Positions 52,714 to 62,998 of a stretch of DNA of 64,000 bases are shown here, in pieces. How positions within the stretch are numbered: position 1 is the first letter of the stretch; each line of letters starts with the position of its first letter. The stretch lies in NCBI GenBank assembly GCA_019915135.1, contig JAHLMK010000007.1, positions 682,001-746,000 on the forward strand, read 5' to 3'. The notes below the pieces were generated by a model, which was not told the origin of the DNA, ran no database searches, and worked only from the letters and a program-made list of their open reading frames with translations. The stretch is from Strobilurus pachycystidiatus. Taxonomy: Eukaryota; Basidiomycota; Agaricomycetes; Agaricales; Physalacriaceae. A program made the position numbers and the translations under genes.

Positions 52714-55700
52714 CCTTCCTCGGGTCCATGGACCAATCGATTCAGTAGTCTACTTGTTGAAGCCAGTGACAGTAGTAACGAACAATCCGATCCCATGGAC
52801 TTCGACGAACCAAAACCCTCGCGTGAAAGAAAGAACAAAATAGCCAAAAAGGGAAGTTCGCGGATCAAACCCATCAAGCACGTCCGCGGGACCCTCCCTT
52901 TCATCTGGCACGAAATGCAGGTTAACCCCCGCCAAGCTCTCAAAGTACTCCGGAAATACGCTCGGACTGATAGGGAGTCCGAGGTCACCCAGGAGGCGGT
53001 CCAGGACATCTTGGGCCTGGACTCCCGCCACGCCCAAGCAGCTATCCAGGAATTCCGACAACCTCGTCGTTGGATTCGATCTACACGCCCGGGGCGCTGT
53101 ATGAAAATCCCCATCACCCTCAAATTCCTGAATAGTGGCAAGGCCCTCACTGTGGTCGCCCTCATCGACTCCGGAGCTACCGGAGCCTATGTCAATCGAG
53201 ACTTCGCCGAAAACGAAGGAATGGACACCCAACGACTGCCACGCCCCATCGCGGTGTCCAACGTCGACGGAACCCCCAACAATAACGGGCCAATAGAGCA
53301 GATCGTGGATCTGCGGGTCGTAACCGACAACGAACACGAAGATGTTTTCACGTTCGCAGTGACTAACACCGGCGACGTCGACATTATCCTGGGATACGAA
53401 TGGCTGAAAAAGCATAATCCCGAGGTCGACTGGGTCAAGGGAACCCTGGCGTTCACGAGGTGTCCGCCAGAGTGTCAACGACGCCAGGCTCGCCGCGTAT
53501 GGCGAGAAGAAGATGAAGAAGATCTCGAGGAGGGAGATCGAATTCTAGTCGTGAAGATGTGGGACGTCCCGCAGAATCGGTACGGGCAAAGAAAGCTCGA
53601 CGCGGAACGAATCCGCGCTTTCGCCACTAAATCGACCCAGTTAGCGGGGGACCAAGCAAAAGCTAAGGGCGAGGCGCCCTTAGAAGAACTCGTTCCCCCG
53701 CAATATTTAGAGGAATTCCGACGGGTGTTCGAGAAAACCGAGTTCGATCGGTTGCCGGAGCGTAGGAAGTGGGACCACGCTATCGAACTTAAACCCGACG
53801 CAACGGAGTTCAAGGGGAAGATATACCCCCTCGCCCCCTCCGAACAGGTGGAACTCGACAAGTTCATCGAAGAACACCTCCAGTCAGGGAGAATCCGCGT
53901 CTCCAAATCCCCCTACGCCTCTCCATTCTTCTTCGTCAAGAAGAAAGACGGGCGCCTTCGCCCCATCCAAGACTATCGCCAGCTCAACACCATGACGGTG
54001 AAGAACTCGTACCCCCTTCCCCTCCTCTCCGACGTCCTTCACAAACTACGAAACGCGAAGCTGTTTTCTAAACTGGACGTTCGGTGGGGATACAACAATG
54101 TCCGCATCGTCGAAGGCGATGAACATAAAGCCGCCTTCATCACCAACCGAGGACTCTTTGAGCCTCTAGTCATGTTCTTTGGACTAACGAATAGTCCGGC
54201 GACATTCCAGACCATGATGAACGACCTGTTCCACGATTTGATCTTGCGCGGCAAGGTGATCGTATACATGGACGACATCCTGGTGTTCACCGAGGGCATC
54301 GATGAACATCGACAGGTTATGAAGGAGGTCCTACGCATCCTTCAAGACAACAATCTCAGCGTACAAGGATCCAAATGCGATTTCGAGAAATCAGAAGTGG
54401 AGTACTTGGGACTGATTGTGGGGAACGGACAGTTCCGTATGGATCCTGTCAAAGTCGAGGGTGTTAGGGCGTGGCCCACACCCAGAACCGTCAAAGAGGT
54501 CCAATCCTTCCTCGGATTCGCCAACTTCTACCGGCGGTTCATCGAGGGGTTTGCACAGGTAGCAAAGCCCCTCCACTCCCTCTCGAAGAAGGATATCCCC
54601 TGGAGATGGGGAGACGCGGAGGAGGAAGCCTTCGCGGATCTGAAGGAACGAATCACTTCGGAACCCATCCTGCACTTCCCAACACAAACGGGTCGCTACC
54701 GCATCGAGGTGGACGCATCGGAATTCGCAACGGGGGGCGTCTTAAGCCAGGAGCAAGACGGCAAGACGGTCCCCATCGCATTCATGTCCAAATCACTGAG
54801 TCCCGCGGAGCGAAACTACGACATACACGACAAGGAGATGTTGGCCATCATGAGAGCCCTGGCCGACTGGAGGCATTACGTTCTCGGAGCACCGGAACCA
54901 ACCCTCATCCTGACGGATCACAAGAACCTCGAAGTTTTCATGCAGGCCAAGAAGCTTAATCGCCGCCAGGCACGGTGGTCACTCGATCTGGCGGAATACA
55001 ACTTCACGCTGGTTCACCGCCCGGGGGCGCAGAACAAAAAGGCCGATCTCTTGTCGAGACGACAAGGACATGAGAGGGGGGCGGACGACAACCGCGACAC
55101 CGTATTACTCAAAAAGGAATATCTCAGCCGCATCTTCGCCACGCCGATCTCGATCGACGATTATAACCATATTCGGGCAATGGATGAAGTCACGATCGCC
55201 ACCGAAGGGAACGACTTTATGGACCGAATAATCGCCGCGAAGGACGAGTGGGAGGAGAAAGTGAAGAAGATGGTCGGGAAGACCGTAGAAGATAAGGGAG
55301 GATACCTTACCAAAGAAGGACTACTCTATGTCCCGGCCAACCGCACACTACGCCAACGAATCATGCGGCAACATCACGACACCGCAATAGCGGGCCACCC
55401 TGGACGATTCCGAACCACGGAGTTAGTGCTACGGAACTATTGGTGGCCCGGACTATACGCAGACGTGGCGCGTTATTGTAACGGATGCCTCGACTGTCAG
55501 AGGACCAAATCGTCCCGACAACTCAAAGTCGGACAACTGCAACCTAACGAGATCCCCTCGGCGCCCTGGCAGCATATCAGCGTCGACCTAATCGTCGAAC
55601 TCCCCGAGTCCCTCGGATACGACTCCATCATGGTAGTGGTCGACCGATTTACGAAGATGGCAAGGTTCATGCCCACCACCACTCACATTACGGGAGAAGG

Positions 55701-56985
55701 AGCAGCGAGGCTGTTCCAGGATCACGTCTGGAAGGACTTCGGATTCCCGATAAGTGTCATCAGTGATCGAGGAGGCCAATTCGTGGGCCAGTTCACCACG
55801 GCACTATACCAAGGACTTGGCGTCAAACAGCGAGCATCCACCGCGTACCATCCACAGACAGACGGACAGACGGAACGTATCAATCAGGAACTGGAACAGT
55901 ACCTCCGCGTCTTCACCAATCACCAACAAAACGACTGGGCATCCTGGCTGTCCCAAGCGGAATTCTCTTATAACGACAAAGCCAGCTCGTCTACGAAGAA
56001 ATCCCCCTTCCAACTGATGTATGGCATCAACCCGCTTCGAGGCACGGAACCCCGCACCGCCACCCGGAACAAGAGTGCGGACGAGTTCGTCACTCGCCTG
56101 GACAGGGCTCGGGAGGAAGCTCGCGCCGCCCTGACGGCCGCCGCCGCCACTATGAAGAGGTTTTACGACGAGAAACGACGACCGGATCCGGACTACAAAG
56201 TCGGGGACAAAGTACTTCTCGAGACCACCAATCTCAAGATCGATCGTCCCTCTATGAAACTCGCCGATAAACGATACGGGCCTTTCAAAGTCCTGAAGAA
56301 GATCGGTAAGGCATCGTATCGCATTCAACTCCCTGCCTCGTTCAAGATACACAATGTCTTCAACACGGTTTACCTCCGACCCTACATCGAAGGATTCCCT
56401 CACCAGACCTATACGCGACCCGATCCCGTCATCGTGGATGACGAGGAACAATGGGAAGTCGAGAAAATCGTGGGGCACAAGAAGTTCCGTGGACGGACCC
56501 AATACCTCCTCAAATGGAAAGGATACCCCCTAGAGGAGAACACTTGGACGTACGAAGCGGATATTCAAGCACCGGCCCTTCTCCGGGCTTATAAGAAGAG
56601 CGAAGGGATCGTAGCCGACGTTCTACCAGCAGGGAGTCAGTCCCGATCGCAGCGTCGCGCTAAGATTCGCGCCATGGGGACATGCGCCTTGAAGAGGGGA
56701 TATTGTCATGACTTGACTGCGCCACCGACGCCTAGCCGATCGAAGGCGACGCCTGCGCGGGCGGGAGCAACGGTATCACGCCCATCGTCGGGATCTATCC
56801 GACGGCCGTCCGACGGTAGCACATGGTGGCGGAGCTCGGCCGACGGGAAAGCGGGATCGGGCGGGATAGGGCGCGCTCCCGACCAATCACGGGCGGGATG
56901 GCGCGATGACTCGTGCGATGACTCGGGAATGAGTCAGAGGGGCGCACCCGCGCCCATCGGGCGTCGGGCGTCGGGAACTGTATAA
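52675..56985 (+). CDS. Pol of the inner Ty3 element (protease, RT, RNase H, integrase, chromodomain)
   Basis: The frame is -1 to gag and has no upstream ATG, so it is made as a Gag-Pol fusion. Order: aspartic protease with ALIDSGATGAYVN; reverse transcriptase with FSKLDVRWGYNNVRI and the catalytic YMDDILVF; RNase H with RIEVDASEFATGG and ILTDHKNLEVF; integrase with the HHCC zinc finger (GHPGRFRTTE...CNG-CLDCQ), then VDLIVELP, SDRGGQFVGQF and YHPQTDGQTERINQELE (DDE); and a C-terminal chromodomain (WEVEKIVGHKKF...LLKWKGYPLEENTW). Chromodomains of this class direct integration to methylated H3 heterochromatin. The frame stays open through the purine tract and about 94 codons into the 3' LTR. No stops or frameshifts are seen. 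Confidence 0.96.
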   Translation, partial: WRGTGVKSESSSPPSSGPWTNRFSSLLVEASDSSNEQSDPMDFDEPKPSRERKNKIAKKGSSRIKPIKHVRGTLPFIWHEMQVNPRQALKVLRKYARTDRESEVTQEAVQDILGLDSRHAQAAIQEFRQPRRWIRSTRPGRCMKIPITLKFLNSGKALTVVALIDSGATGAYVNRDFAENEGMDTQRLPRPIAVSNVDGTPNNNGPIEQIVDLRVVTDNEHEDVFTFAVTNTGDVDIILGYEWLKKHNPEVDWVKGTLAFTRCPPECQRRQARRVWREEDEEDLEEGDRILVVKMWDVPQNRYGQRKLDAERIRAFATKSTQLAGDQAKAKGEAPLEELVPPQYLEEFRRVFEKTEFDRLPERRKWDHAIELKPDATEFKGKIYPLAPSEQVELDKFIEEHLQSGRIRVSKSPYASPFFFVKKKDGRLRPIQDYRQLNTMTVKNSYPLPLLSDVLHKLRNAKLFSKLDVRWGYNNVRIVEGDEHKAAFITNRGLFEPLVMFFGLTNSPATFQTMMNDLFHDLILRGKVIVYMDDILVFTEGIDEHRQVMKEVLRILQDNNLSVQGSKCDFEKSEVEYLGLIVGNGQFRMDPVKVEGVRAWPTPRTVKEVQSFLGFANFYRRFIEGFAQVAKPLHSLSKKDIPWRWGDAEEEAFADLKERITSEPILHFPTQTGRYRIEVDASEFATGGVLSQEQDGKTVPIAFMSKSLSPAERNYDIHDKEMLAIMRALADWRHYVLGAPEPTLILTDHKNLEVFMQAKKLNRRQARWSLDLAEYNFTLVHRPGAQNKKADLLSRRQGHERGADDNRDTVLLKKEYLSRIFATPISIDDYNHIRAMDEVTIATEGNDFMDRIIAAKDEWEEKVKKMVGKTVEDKGGYLTKEGLLYVPANRTLRQRIMRQHHDTAIAGHPGRFRTTELVLRNYWWPGLYADVARYCNGCLDCQRTKSSRQLKVGQLQPNEIPSAPWQHISVDLIVELPESLGYDSIMVVVDRFTKMARFMPTTTHITGEGAARLFQDHVWKDFGFPISVISDRGGQFVGQFTTALYQGLGVKQRASTAYHPQTDGQTERINQELEQYLRVFTNHQQNDWASWLSQAEFSYNDKASSSTKKSPFQLMYGINPLRGTEPRTATRNKSADEFVTRLDRAREEARAALTAAAATMKRFYDEKRRPDPDYKVGDKVLLETTNLKIDRPSMKLADKRYGPFKVLKKIGKASYRIQLPASFKIHNVFNTVYLRPYIEGFPHQTYTRPDPVIVDDEEQWEVEKIVGHKKFRGRTQYLLKWKGYPLEENTWTYEADIQAPALLRAYKKSEGIVADVLPAGSQSRSQRRAKIRAMGTCALKRGYCHDLTAPPTPSRSKATPARAGATVSRPSSGSIRRPSDGSTWWRSSADGKAGSGGIGRAPDQSRAGWRDDSCDDSGMSQRGAPAPIGRRASGTV

Positions 56986-57122
56986 AAGAGTCAGTAGTCA
57001 GTAGAGTAGTTCTTCAGAGAACCGTTGTCTTTCCCCCGGGATTCAATACACCACCCTTCACACCGCTCTCCAGTCGTTGCCTCGTGCGCCCTCGCTATAG
57101 ACGAATAGGCCCGACGCTGACA
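56704..57122 (+). repeat. 3' LTR of the inner Ty3 element
   Basis: It is 419 bp, indistinguishable by eye from the 5' LTR. The pol stop codon (56983-56985) falls inside it, overlapping the TATA box at 56981. Confidence 0.97.
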
Positions 57123-57443
57123 TCAGACACTCGTGAATGAGTTGAGGATTATGTGAACTTAAAGGTTCATATTCTATATTCGTCAACTTATTCTTATTCA
57201 CGAATATAATATATTTGTCATATTCATATTCATGAATAAGATTAAGAATATATTCATGAATATTCTCCTTTACTCCTTATTCGTGGTCATGTCTAGAACA
57301 ATTCACCACCTGAATCCCAACCTCTTGCTTTAGACCCCGAACCCTCTGAACCATCGACTCCCCCGTCTTCATCGTCATCTTCCTCTTCCAATCCCTCTCG
57401 GTCATCGTCTCCATCTTTTCCAGTTCACCCAGTCCCTCCTATC

Positions 57444-58496
57444 ATGACTACTATTCCCAGCGAGCGTGGAGCTAAGCTTGACGACTTCGTCGGCGACCGC
57501 GCCACATCCACTACATGGCTGGCCCAATACCGCAACCACATGCGGCTGAACACCACCCGCTATTCTACTGAGATCGAGAAGGTCTCAGTCTTCCTTTCAT
57601 ATTTCAAGGGATCCCTCGCCGGTAAATGGGCAGAGCGCCGCATGAAAGAGTACGATGCCGATCAGGACGATAATACCATCCCAGCTGCCAGCAAACGCTG
57701 GACCACACAGGCATCTATCATCGAGAAGTTCAAAGCCGACTATGCGGCCATCGACCCAATCACCGCTGCGCGCACCGCCATCGAGACCATCCGCCAGGAA
57801 AAGGACTTATCTTCAATTGATAAGTTCATCACTGCCTTTGATGGCTACGCTGATGACTCCCAGTTTGACGAAAGCTCGTTACTCTACTTCTTCAAACGCG
57901 GCTTGAACCCCAGTCTCTTGGACCGAATCTGCATGTCCTACCCCATTCCCGATACCCTTGACAAGTTCAAGACCCGCGCTGTTGAGATGCAGCATGCCTA
58001 TGAAGCCCGCAAGGCTGAAAAGGCTAACTGGACACAGCGCTCCCATTCCTCTCCCGGCATTTACGCTCCCCGTGCCCCGCCCCAGCGCACTCCGGCTCCC
58101 GCTCAAGATATGGGAGTACCTATGGATGTAGATGCATCCCGTAATACAGGTGCTACCTCGTCCTCTCCTTTGACTAGGCTGACCCCCGAGGAGCGCGAAA
58201 TCCTTCGCAGGAAGGGCGCTTGCTTTAAATGCCGCGGCCCCAACCACATGTCCAAGGACTGTCCTACTCGCTTTGGCACCAGCGCCTCTGCTCCGGCCGC
58301 AAACCGCACCATTCGCGCCGCTGACACGTCCGCCGCTGTCACGGCTGTTCCCACTTCCTCCGACACTGTTCCCGCATCGTCTGCCGATGCAATTCAACAG
58401 ATTAGCAACGCGGCCAACTTGCTCCGTGGCCTGCAGGGAGATGAGAAGGCGCAGGCCTTAGCTTTCTTGAAGGATGTCGCTGGCCTGGATTTTTAG
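57444..58496 (+). CDS. Gag of the outer Ty3 element (main part)
   Basis: From ATG 57444 the ORF has 350 codons: a capsid-like region (LDDFVGDRATSTTWLAQYRNH, VFLSYFKGSLAGKWAERRM, SSIDKFITAFDGYADDSQF, LLYFFKRGLNPSLLDRI) and a CCHC knuckle, CFKCRGPNHMSKDC, near residue 260. The same frame is open upstream to the MITE junction at 57303 and continues across it into 50838 and before, through a Ser/Pro-rich leader. The original Gag therefore probably had a longer N-terminus that the MITE and inner element now separate. Gag ends at TAG 58494-58496, with pol in the -1 frame. Confidence 0.9.
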   Translation: MTTIPSERGAKLDDFVGDRATSTTWLAQYRNHMRLNTTRYSTEIEKVSVFLSYFKGSLAGKWAERRMKEYDADQDDNTIPAASKRWTTQASIIEKFKADYAAIDPITAARTAIETIRQEKDLSSIDKFITAFDGYADDSQFDESSLLYFFKRGLNPSLLDRICMSYPIPDTLDKFKTRAVEMQHAYEARKAEKANWTQRSHSSPGIYAPRAPPQRTPAPAQDMGVPMDVDASRNTGATSSSPLTRLTPEEREILRRKGACFKCRGPNHMSKDCPTRFGTSASAPAANRTIRAADTSAAVTAVPTSSDTVPASSADAIQQISNAANLLRGLQGDEKAQALAFLKDVAGLDF

Positions 58497-61400
58497 AGCG
58501 CTCCCCTACCCCGACGTTAGGAGGAGCTGTACGCAATTCTGTCACAAATTTTACCAATCGATTCTCTGTGTTATCAACCCTCTGTGAGCGTACCCATCCC
58601 AAAGAACTTCGAATGTCAGCAGTCACCCAGAACCGACAGACACCCTCGATCACACTGGAACTTGAATTCATTGGCAAAATCACTGGCAGAAAAATCGTCG
58701 CACAAGCTCTAATTGATAGCGGCGCTGAAGGTATCATTATCAACGCCCGCTATGCAAACCAGCATCATTTCACCCTCATGCCCCTTTCCTCCCCTTTCCC
58801 TGTTCGCAACGTTGACGGCACTGAAAACGTCATGGGCTGGGTCCGACACTATACTACCCAGCGCATCCGGATCTATAGCCGAGACGGTCATTCCTATCAC
58901 GAAGAGTTAATCGAGCTCTACGTCACTGACATTGGTGATCACGACGTTATTCTTGGCACTGACTGGCTCGACGAACACAACCCAGAAATAGACTGGGCTG
59001 GTGTCCAGATAGATTTCACTCGCTGTCCAAACTCTTGCACCCTCAACAACCCCCCGGTGACTGACGTACGTGCTCACGCCAAACGCATTCCCATCCCCAC
59101 TAAACGCTCTTCTCACGACCCTCGTCTTCACCATCGAGACTACCAAGTTCAATGGAAGGATCGCGAAGGCAACCTCCGACCTGTCCCAGTCCAGCGTACA
59201 GCCGGACAACGTCGAAGCATCCGACCCCGCGTTTACAATCGGGTTCAAATTCCCGTCGTCTTGTTCACCGAGGACGATGAAGAAGAAGTGGAGGTCCCAA
59301 GAGAATGGGAAGAGCAGATGTACACTCAAGTGTTCCGGGACGACTATCCTCGCCCGGTGCGAGATCCACAAACTCCTGATGGTCCCTCTATTCAAATACG
59401 TGCTGGATTTAGCAAGGCGCAGGAACTTGCCGAAGCTAGCCAAGTGCCCAAGGACACCCGTCCTCTCGCTGAGCGTATCCCTTCTCAATATCATGCCTAT
59501 CTCACTGTCTTTGACAAGCACACATCGGACCGGCTTCCCCAACACAGCCCCTGGGATCATGCCATCGATCTCAAACCCGGTTTCGAGCCAAAACCATGCA
59601 AAACCTACCCATTGTCCCCAACCGAACAAGCTGAACTTGACGCATTTCTTGACGAAAACCTGGCAAAAGGATACATACGCCCTTCCAAGTCCCCCATGGC
59701 GAGTCCCTTCTTCTTCGTTAAAAAGAAAGACGGAAAACTACGCCCCGTCCAGGATTATCGCGAACTTAACAAAGGCACCATCAAGAACGAGTACCCACTC
59801 CCGCTCATTGGAGAATTGATCGATAAACTCAAGGATGCTCGTTACTTTTCAAAGGTAGACCTTCGTCAAGGCTACAACAACTGCCGAATCAAGGAAGGAG
59901 ACGAGTGGAAAGGCGCATTCAAGACAAACCGCGGCCTGTTTGAACCCTTGGTGATGTTCTTTGGTCTTATGAATTCTCCTGCCACGTTTCAAGCAATGAT
60001 GAATACCATTCTCAAGGACCTGATCGACTCCGGCAAAGTTGTTGTATAGTATATACATGGACGACATCTTGATCTTCACCAAGACCTTAGAAGAACACCG
60101 CAAGGTCGTCTTGCAGGTTCTCCAGCGCCTGAAGGAGCACGATCTCTATGCTAAGCCCGAGAAGTGCACCTTTGAAGCTGAGTCTATTGAATTCCTCGGA
60201 CTCATCATCTCTCACAATGAACTTCGCATGGACCCAGTCAAGGTAGACGGTGTTGCCAAGTGGCCGTTACCTCGGAATGTCAAGGACGTCCAATCATTCC
60301 TTGGCTTTGGAAATTTCTACCGCCGTTTCATCGAAGGTTTCTCTCGGATTGCGCGCCCCCTGTTCAATCTCACCAAGAAAGATGAACCATGGGTCTGGAA
60401 ACCGGAGTGTCAAGAGGCCTTCGAGGCACTTAAAGATGCGTTCACATCGTCACCCGTCCTTATCATGCCTAATCCCGACAAGCCCTATCGTGTGGAAGTA
60501 GATGCTTCAGACTATGCCACAGGCGGAATTCTATCCCAGACAGGTGACGACGACCAATGGCATCCTGTCGCCTACATCTCTAAGTCCCTTTCTGAACCTC
60601 AACGCAATTATGACATTCATGACAAGGAACTTCTCGCTATTATCCGTGCTCTGGAAGCCTGGCGCCAGTACCTCGAAGGTTCAGCACACCAAGTTGATAT
60701 TCTCACCGACCACAAGAACCTTGAATATTTTGCCAACTCGCAGAAACTCAGCCGGCGACAGGCTCGCTGGGCACTATTCCTCACTCGCTTTGATTTCACT
60801 CTCACTCATAAACCTGGTACTCAGAACCGTAGTGACCCACTCTCCCGCCGTGCGGATCACAAAGAGGGGGTCGATGACGACAACACCGACAGGATCCTCC
60901 TTGATCCAAAGTTTTTCCGAATTCGCGCTACCAGACCCGGAGAAGTTGTAGCCGTTGGAGACGCTGAGCTGCGACGACGTATTCGGGAATGTCCAAATAA
61001 GGACGCTGAGGTCCGTGGTGCGTTAGAAGTCATTCTTCGCAATAGTCCTCGTTCGCTGGTCAAAAATCTACAGGAATGGAACTACGAAGACGGACTAGTT
61101 CTCTTCCGTGGCAAGGTCTATGTTCCCGATGACCTGCAACTACGCCGAGACATTGTCAAGATGCACCACGACTCTCTTGGTCCTGGACACCCTGGACGCT
61201 TCAAGACCTACGAACTTCTCAGTCGAGAATTCTGGTGGCCAGGCATGTCTGTCTTTGTTCGCGACTATGTCGATGGCTGTGCTACCTGTCAGATGACGAA
61301 ACCTAGGAATCATCCGGCACATGTTCCCCTTATACCCAACGAGATCCCCGAGCGCCCTTTTGGGACTATCACCACCGACTTCATTACAGATCTACCCGAG

Positions 61401-62660
61401 TGCGAAGGGTATAACGCTATCCATTGTGTTGTTGACCGCTTCACCAAGACAGTAATTGTATCTCCATGCCGCAAGACCATTGATGCGGATGGTACGGTTG
61501 ATATCCTGGTGGATGGTGTTTATCGACGCTATGGTCTCTGGGACAAGATGATCTCCGATCGTGGTCCCCAGTTTGCAAGCAAGGTCATGCAAGCCGTTCA
61601 CGCTAAGCTAGGAATTACCTCTGCGCTTAGTACAGCTTACCATCCTCAAACAGATGGCGAAACCGAGCGTTATAATCAAGAACTTGAACAATACCTCCGC
61701 GTTTTCTGTAACTACCGACAAGACGACTGGGTCAAATACCTTCCCTTTGCAGAATTCTCTCACAACAGTCGCATTCACTCCGCCACGGGCAAGTCCCCCT
61801 TTGAACTTCTTCACGGTTTCAAACCCCGCTTATACCCCTGTTTGAACCCCACGTCCAACATTCCCACGGTTGAAGAACGCCTGACCAACCTAGAACGGCT
61901 TCGCGAGGAAGTCAAGGCCAGCCTTACCACCGCCGCAGAGATCATGAAGCGGAACAACGGAGATGTCACCAAGAAGGGCATTACGTTCAAAGTTGGTGAC
62001 AAGGTGTTGCTTGACGGAAAGAATCTCAAGACAACGCGACCCAAAGCTAAGCTCTCAGACAAGCATCATGGGCCTTTTGAAGTCACTGACGTACTTGGAC
62101 CAGTCAACTATCGTCTCAAACTTCCTCCCACATGGCGTATACACCCTGTCTTCCACGCCGCCCTCCTCCTTCCTTTTGTGGAGACCGAGGCTCATGGGCC
62201 TAATTTCCCATCTAATCCGCCCGACCTCATCGACGACAAGGAAGAGTTTGATGTTGAAGCCATACTCGACTCTCGCCCAACTCGTAACAAGCGCGGCATT
62301 CAGTACTTGGTGAAGTGGTTGGACTACCCGTCATCAGAGAACACCTGGGAACCCAGTTCCAACCTCACAAAGGCACTCCCTTTGATCAAGGAATTCCATC
62401 GTACGCATCCCACGGCTTACTCCAAACCCCTTCCCCACCTTCGCACTCTCGGTGTCACCGTTAACAACATCTGGACGGGGACTACTGCGCTCCAGGCGCA
62501 AGCGCATCCTAAAGAGGGGGTATTGTCACGAATCGCCTCTATTCTGCTTCCTCCATCACGTCTCCACTCCCGACATCGCCACATTCTCCCATCTCTACAT
62601 TCACCTCGGCCTGGGCCTAGCCCACATTCACTTGGCATCCATCGTCTTGGCATTGCCTAG
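58493..62660 (+). pseudogene. Pol of the outer Ty3 element, broken at the RT active site
   Basis: The -1 frame overlaps the gag stop (at GATTTTTAG) and runs through a protease (ALIDSGAEGIIIN) and the first half of reverse transcriptase (FSKVDLRQGYNNCRI) to a TAG right after GKVVV at about 60047. From 60039 another frame resumes with YMDDILIFT, RNase H (RVEVDASDYATGG), integrase (HHDSLGPGHPGRF, VDGCATCQ, TDFITDLP, SDRGPQFASK, YHPQTDGETERYNQELE) and a chromodomain (FDVEAILDSRPT...LVKWLDYPSSENTW). A 7-nt duplication-like insertion (tagtata) just before the YMDD Tyr-Met accounts for the break. The second frame extends about 45 codons into the 3' LTR. Confidence 0.94.
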
Positions 62661-62998
62661 ACCTGTCCATCAGTGGTCTAATGACCATCTGGGTCCACTC
62701 CGGACCGGCTATTGTCTCTACTCCGGCCCGCCTATTGTCTCGCCACATTAGGACTTCCTATTGTCTTATTGTTCTCCTCCTTACTACACAGCCACGGACT
62801 TTGTATATATATAGTAGCTCCCTTCCCTTTAGTTTCCTCAGTCTGTTCTCTTCGTCTACTCACTGCTCGGTCGCTCCTAGTACTGGTGTAGCTTGACACA
62901 CTCCCCCTTGATATCTATCTCTATCTCTATCCCTCTCTCCTTGTCTCGTTCGTGTGACTTGGGTGGTCGCCTTAGTATTTCGGGCACCAGTCTTGACA
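62524..62998 (+). repeat. 3' LTR of the outer Ty3 element
   Basis: It is 475 bp. Compared with the 5' LTR it has 16 additional bases (atcacgtctccactcc) near 62553. The end, TCTTGACA, is followed by the target duplication gtagc. Confidence 0.95.

Larger units (their letters stand above)
51139..57122 (+). mobile_element. Inner Ty3-type chromoviral LTR retrotransposon (intact, young)
   Basis: The two 419-bp LTRs (51139-51557 and 56704-57122) look identical base for base. The target duplication is tcaga (51134-51138 and 57123-57127). The purine tract gaagagggga precedes the 3' LTR. Gag (51593-52693) and pol lie in a -1 relation with an apparent slippery site and stem-loop. All pol domains are present without stops: protease, reverse transcriptase with YMDD, RNase H, HHCC-DDE integrase and chromodomain. 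It has inserted in the MITE within the outer Ty3 element. Everything visible suggests a recently active copy. Confidence 0.96.
50845..57295. mobile_element. hAT-like AT-rich MITE, itself split by the inner Ty3 element
   Basis: The ends are TAGAGATGTCCACGAATA and, inverted, TAGACATGACCACGAATA. They are flanked by the 8-bp duplication gaacaatt (50837-50844 and 57296-57303). Without the inner Ty3 element the MITE is about 462 bp, AT-rich and full of tattcatgaatat palindromes. It encodes nothing. Removing it restores an open frame in the outer gag leader (QNN then SPPESQ). Its termini resemble those of the MITE at 10253-10631. Confidence 0.88.
49702..62998 (+). mobile_element. Outer Ty3-type chromoviral LTR retrotransposon (defective)
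   Basis: LTRs are 49702-50160 and 62524-62998, beginning TGTCACGAATCG and ending TCTTGACA. The 5-bp target duplication is gtagc (49697-49701 and 62999-63003). The purine tract agagggggta precedes the 3' LTR. Gag and a chromodomain-type pol are present, but pol is broken by a 7-nt insertion. The LTRs differ by a 16-bp indel (atcacgtctccactcc present only in the 3' copy) and at least one substitution. The element sits inside an alpha-kinase exon and itself contains a MITE and a second Ty3 element in its gag leader. Without these inserts it would be about 6.8 kb. Confidence 0.95.
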
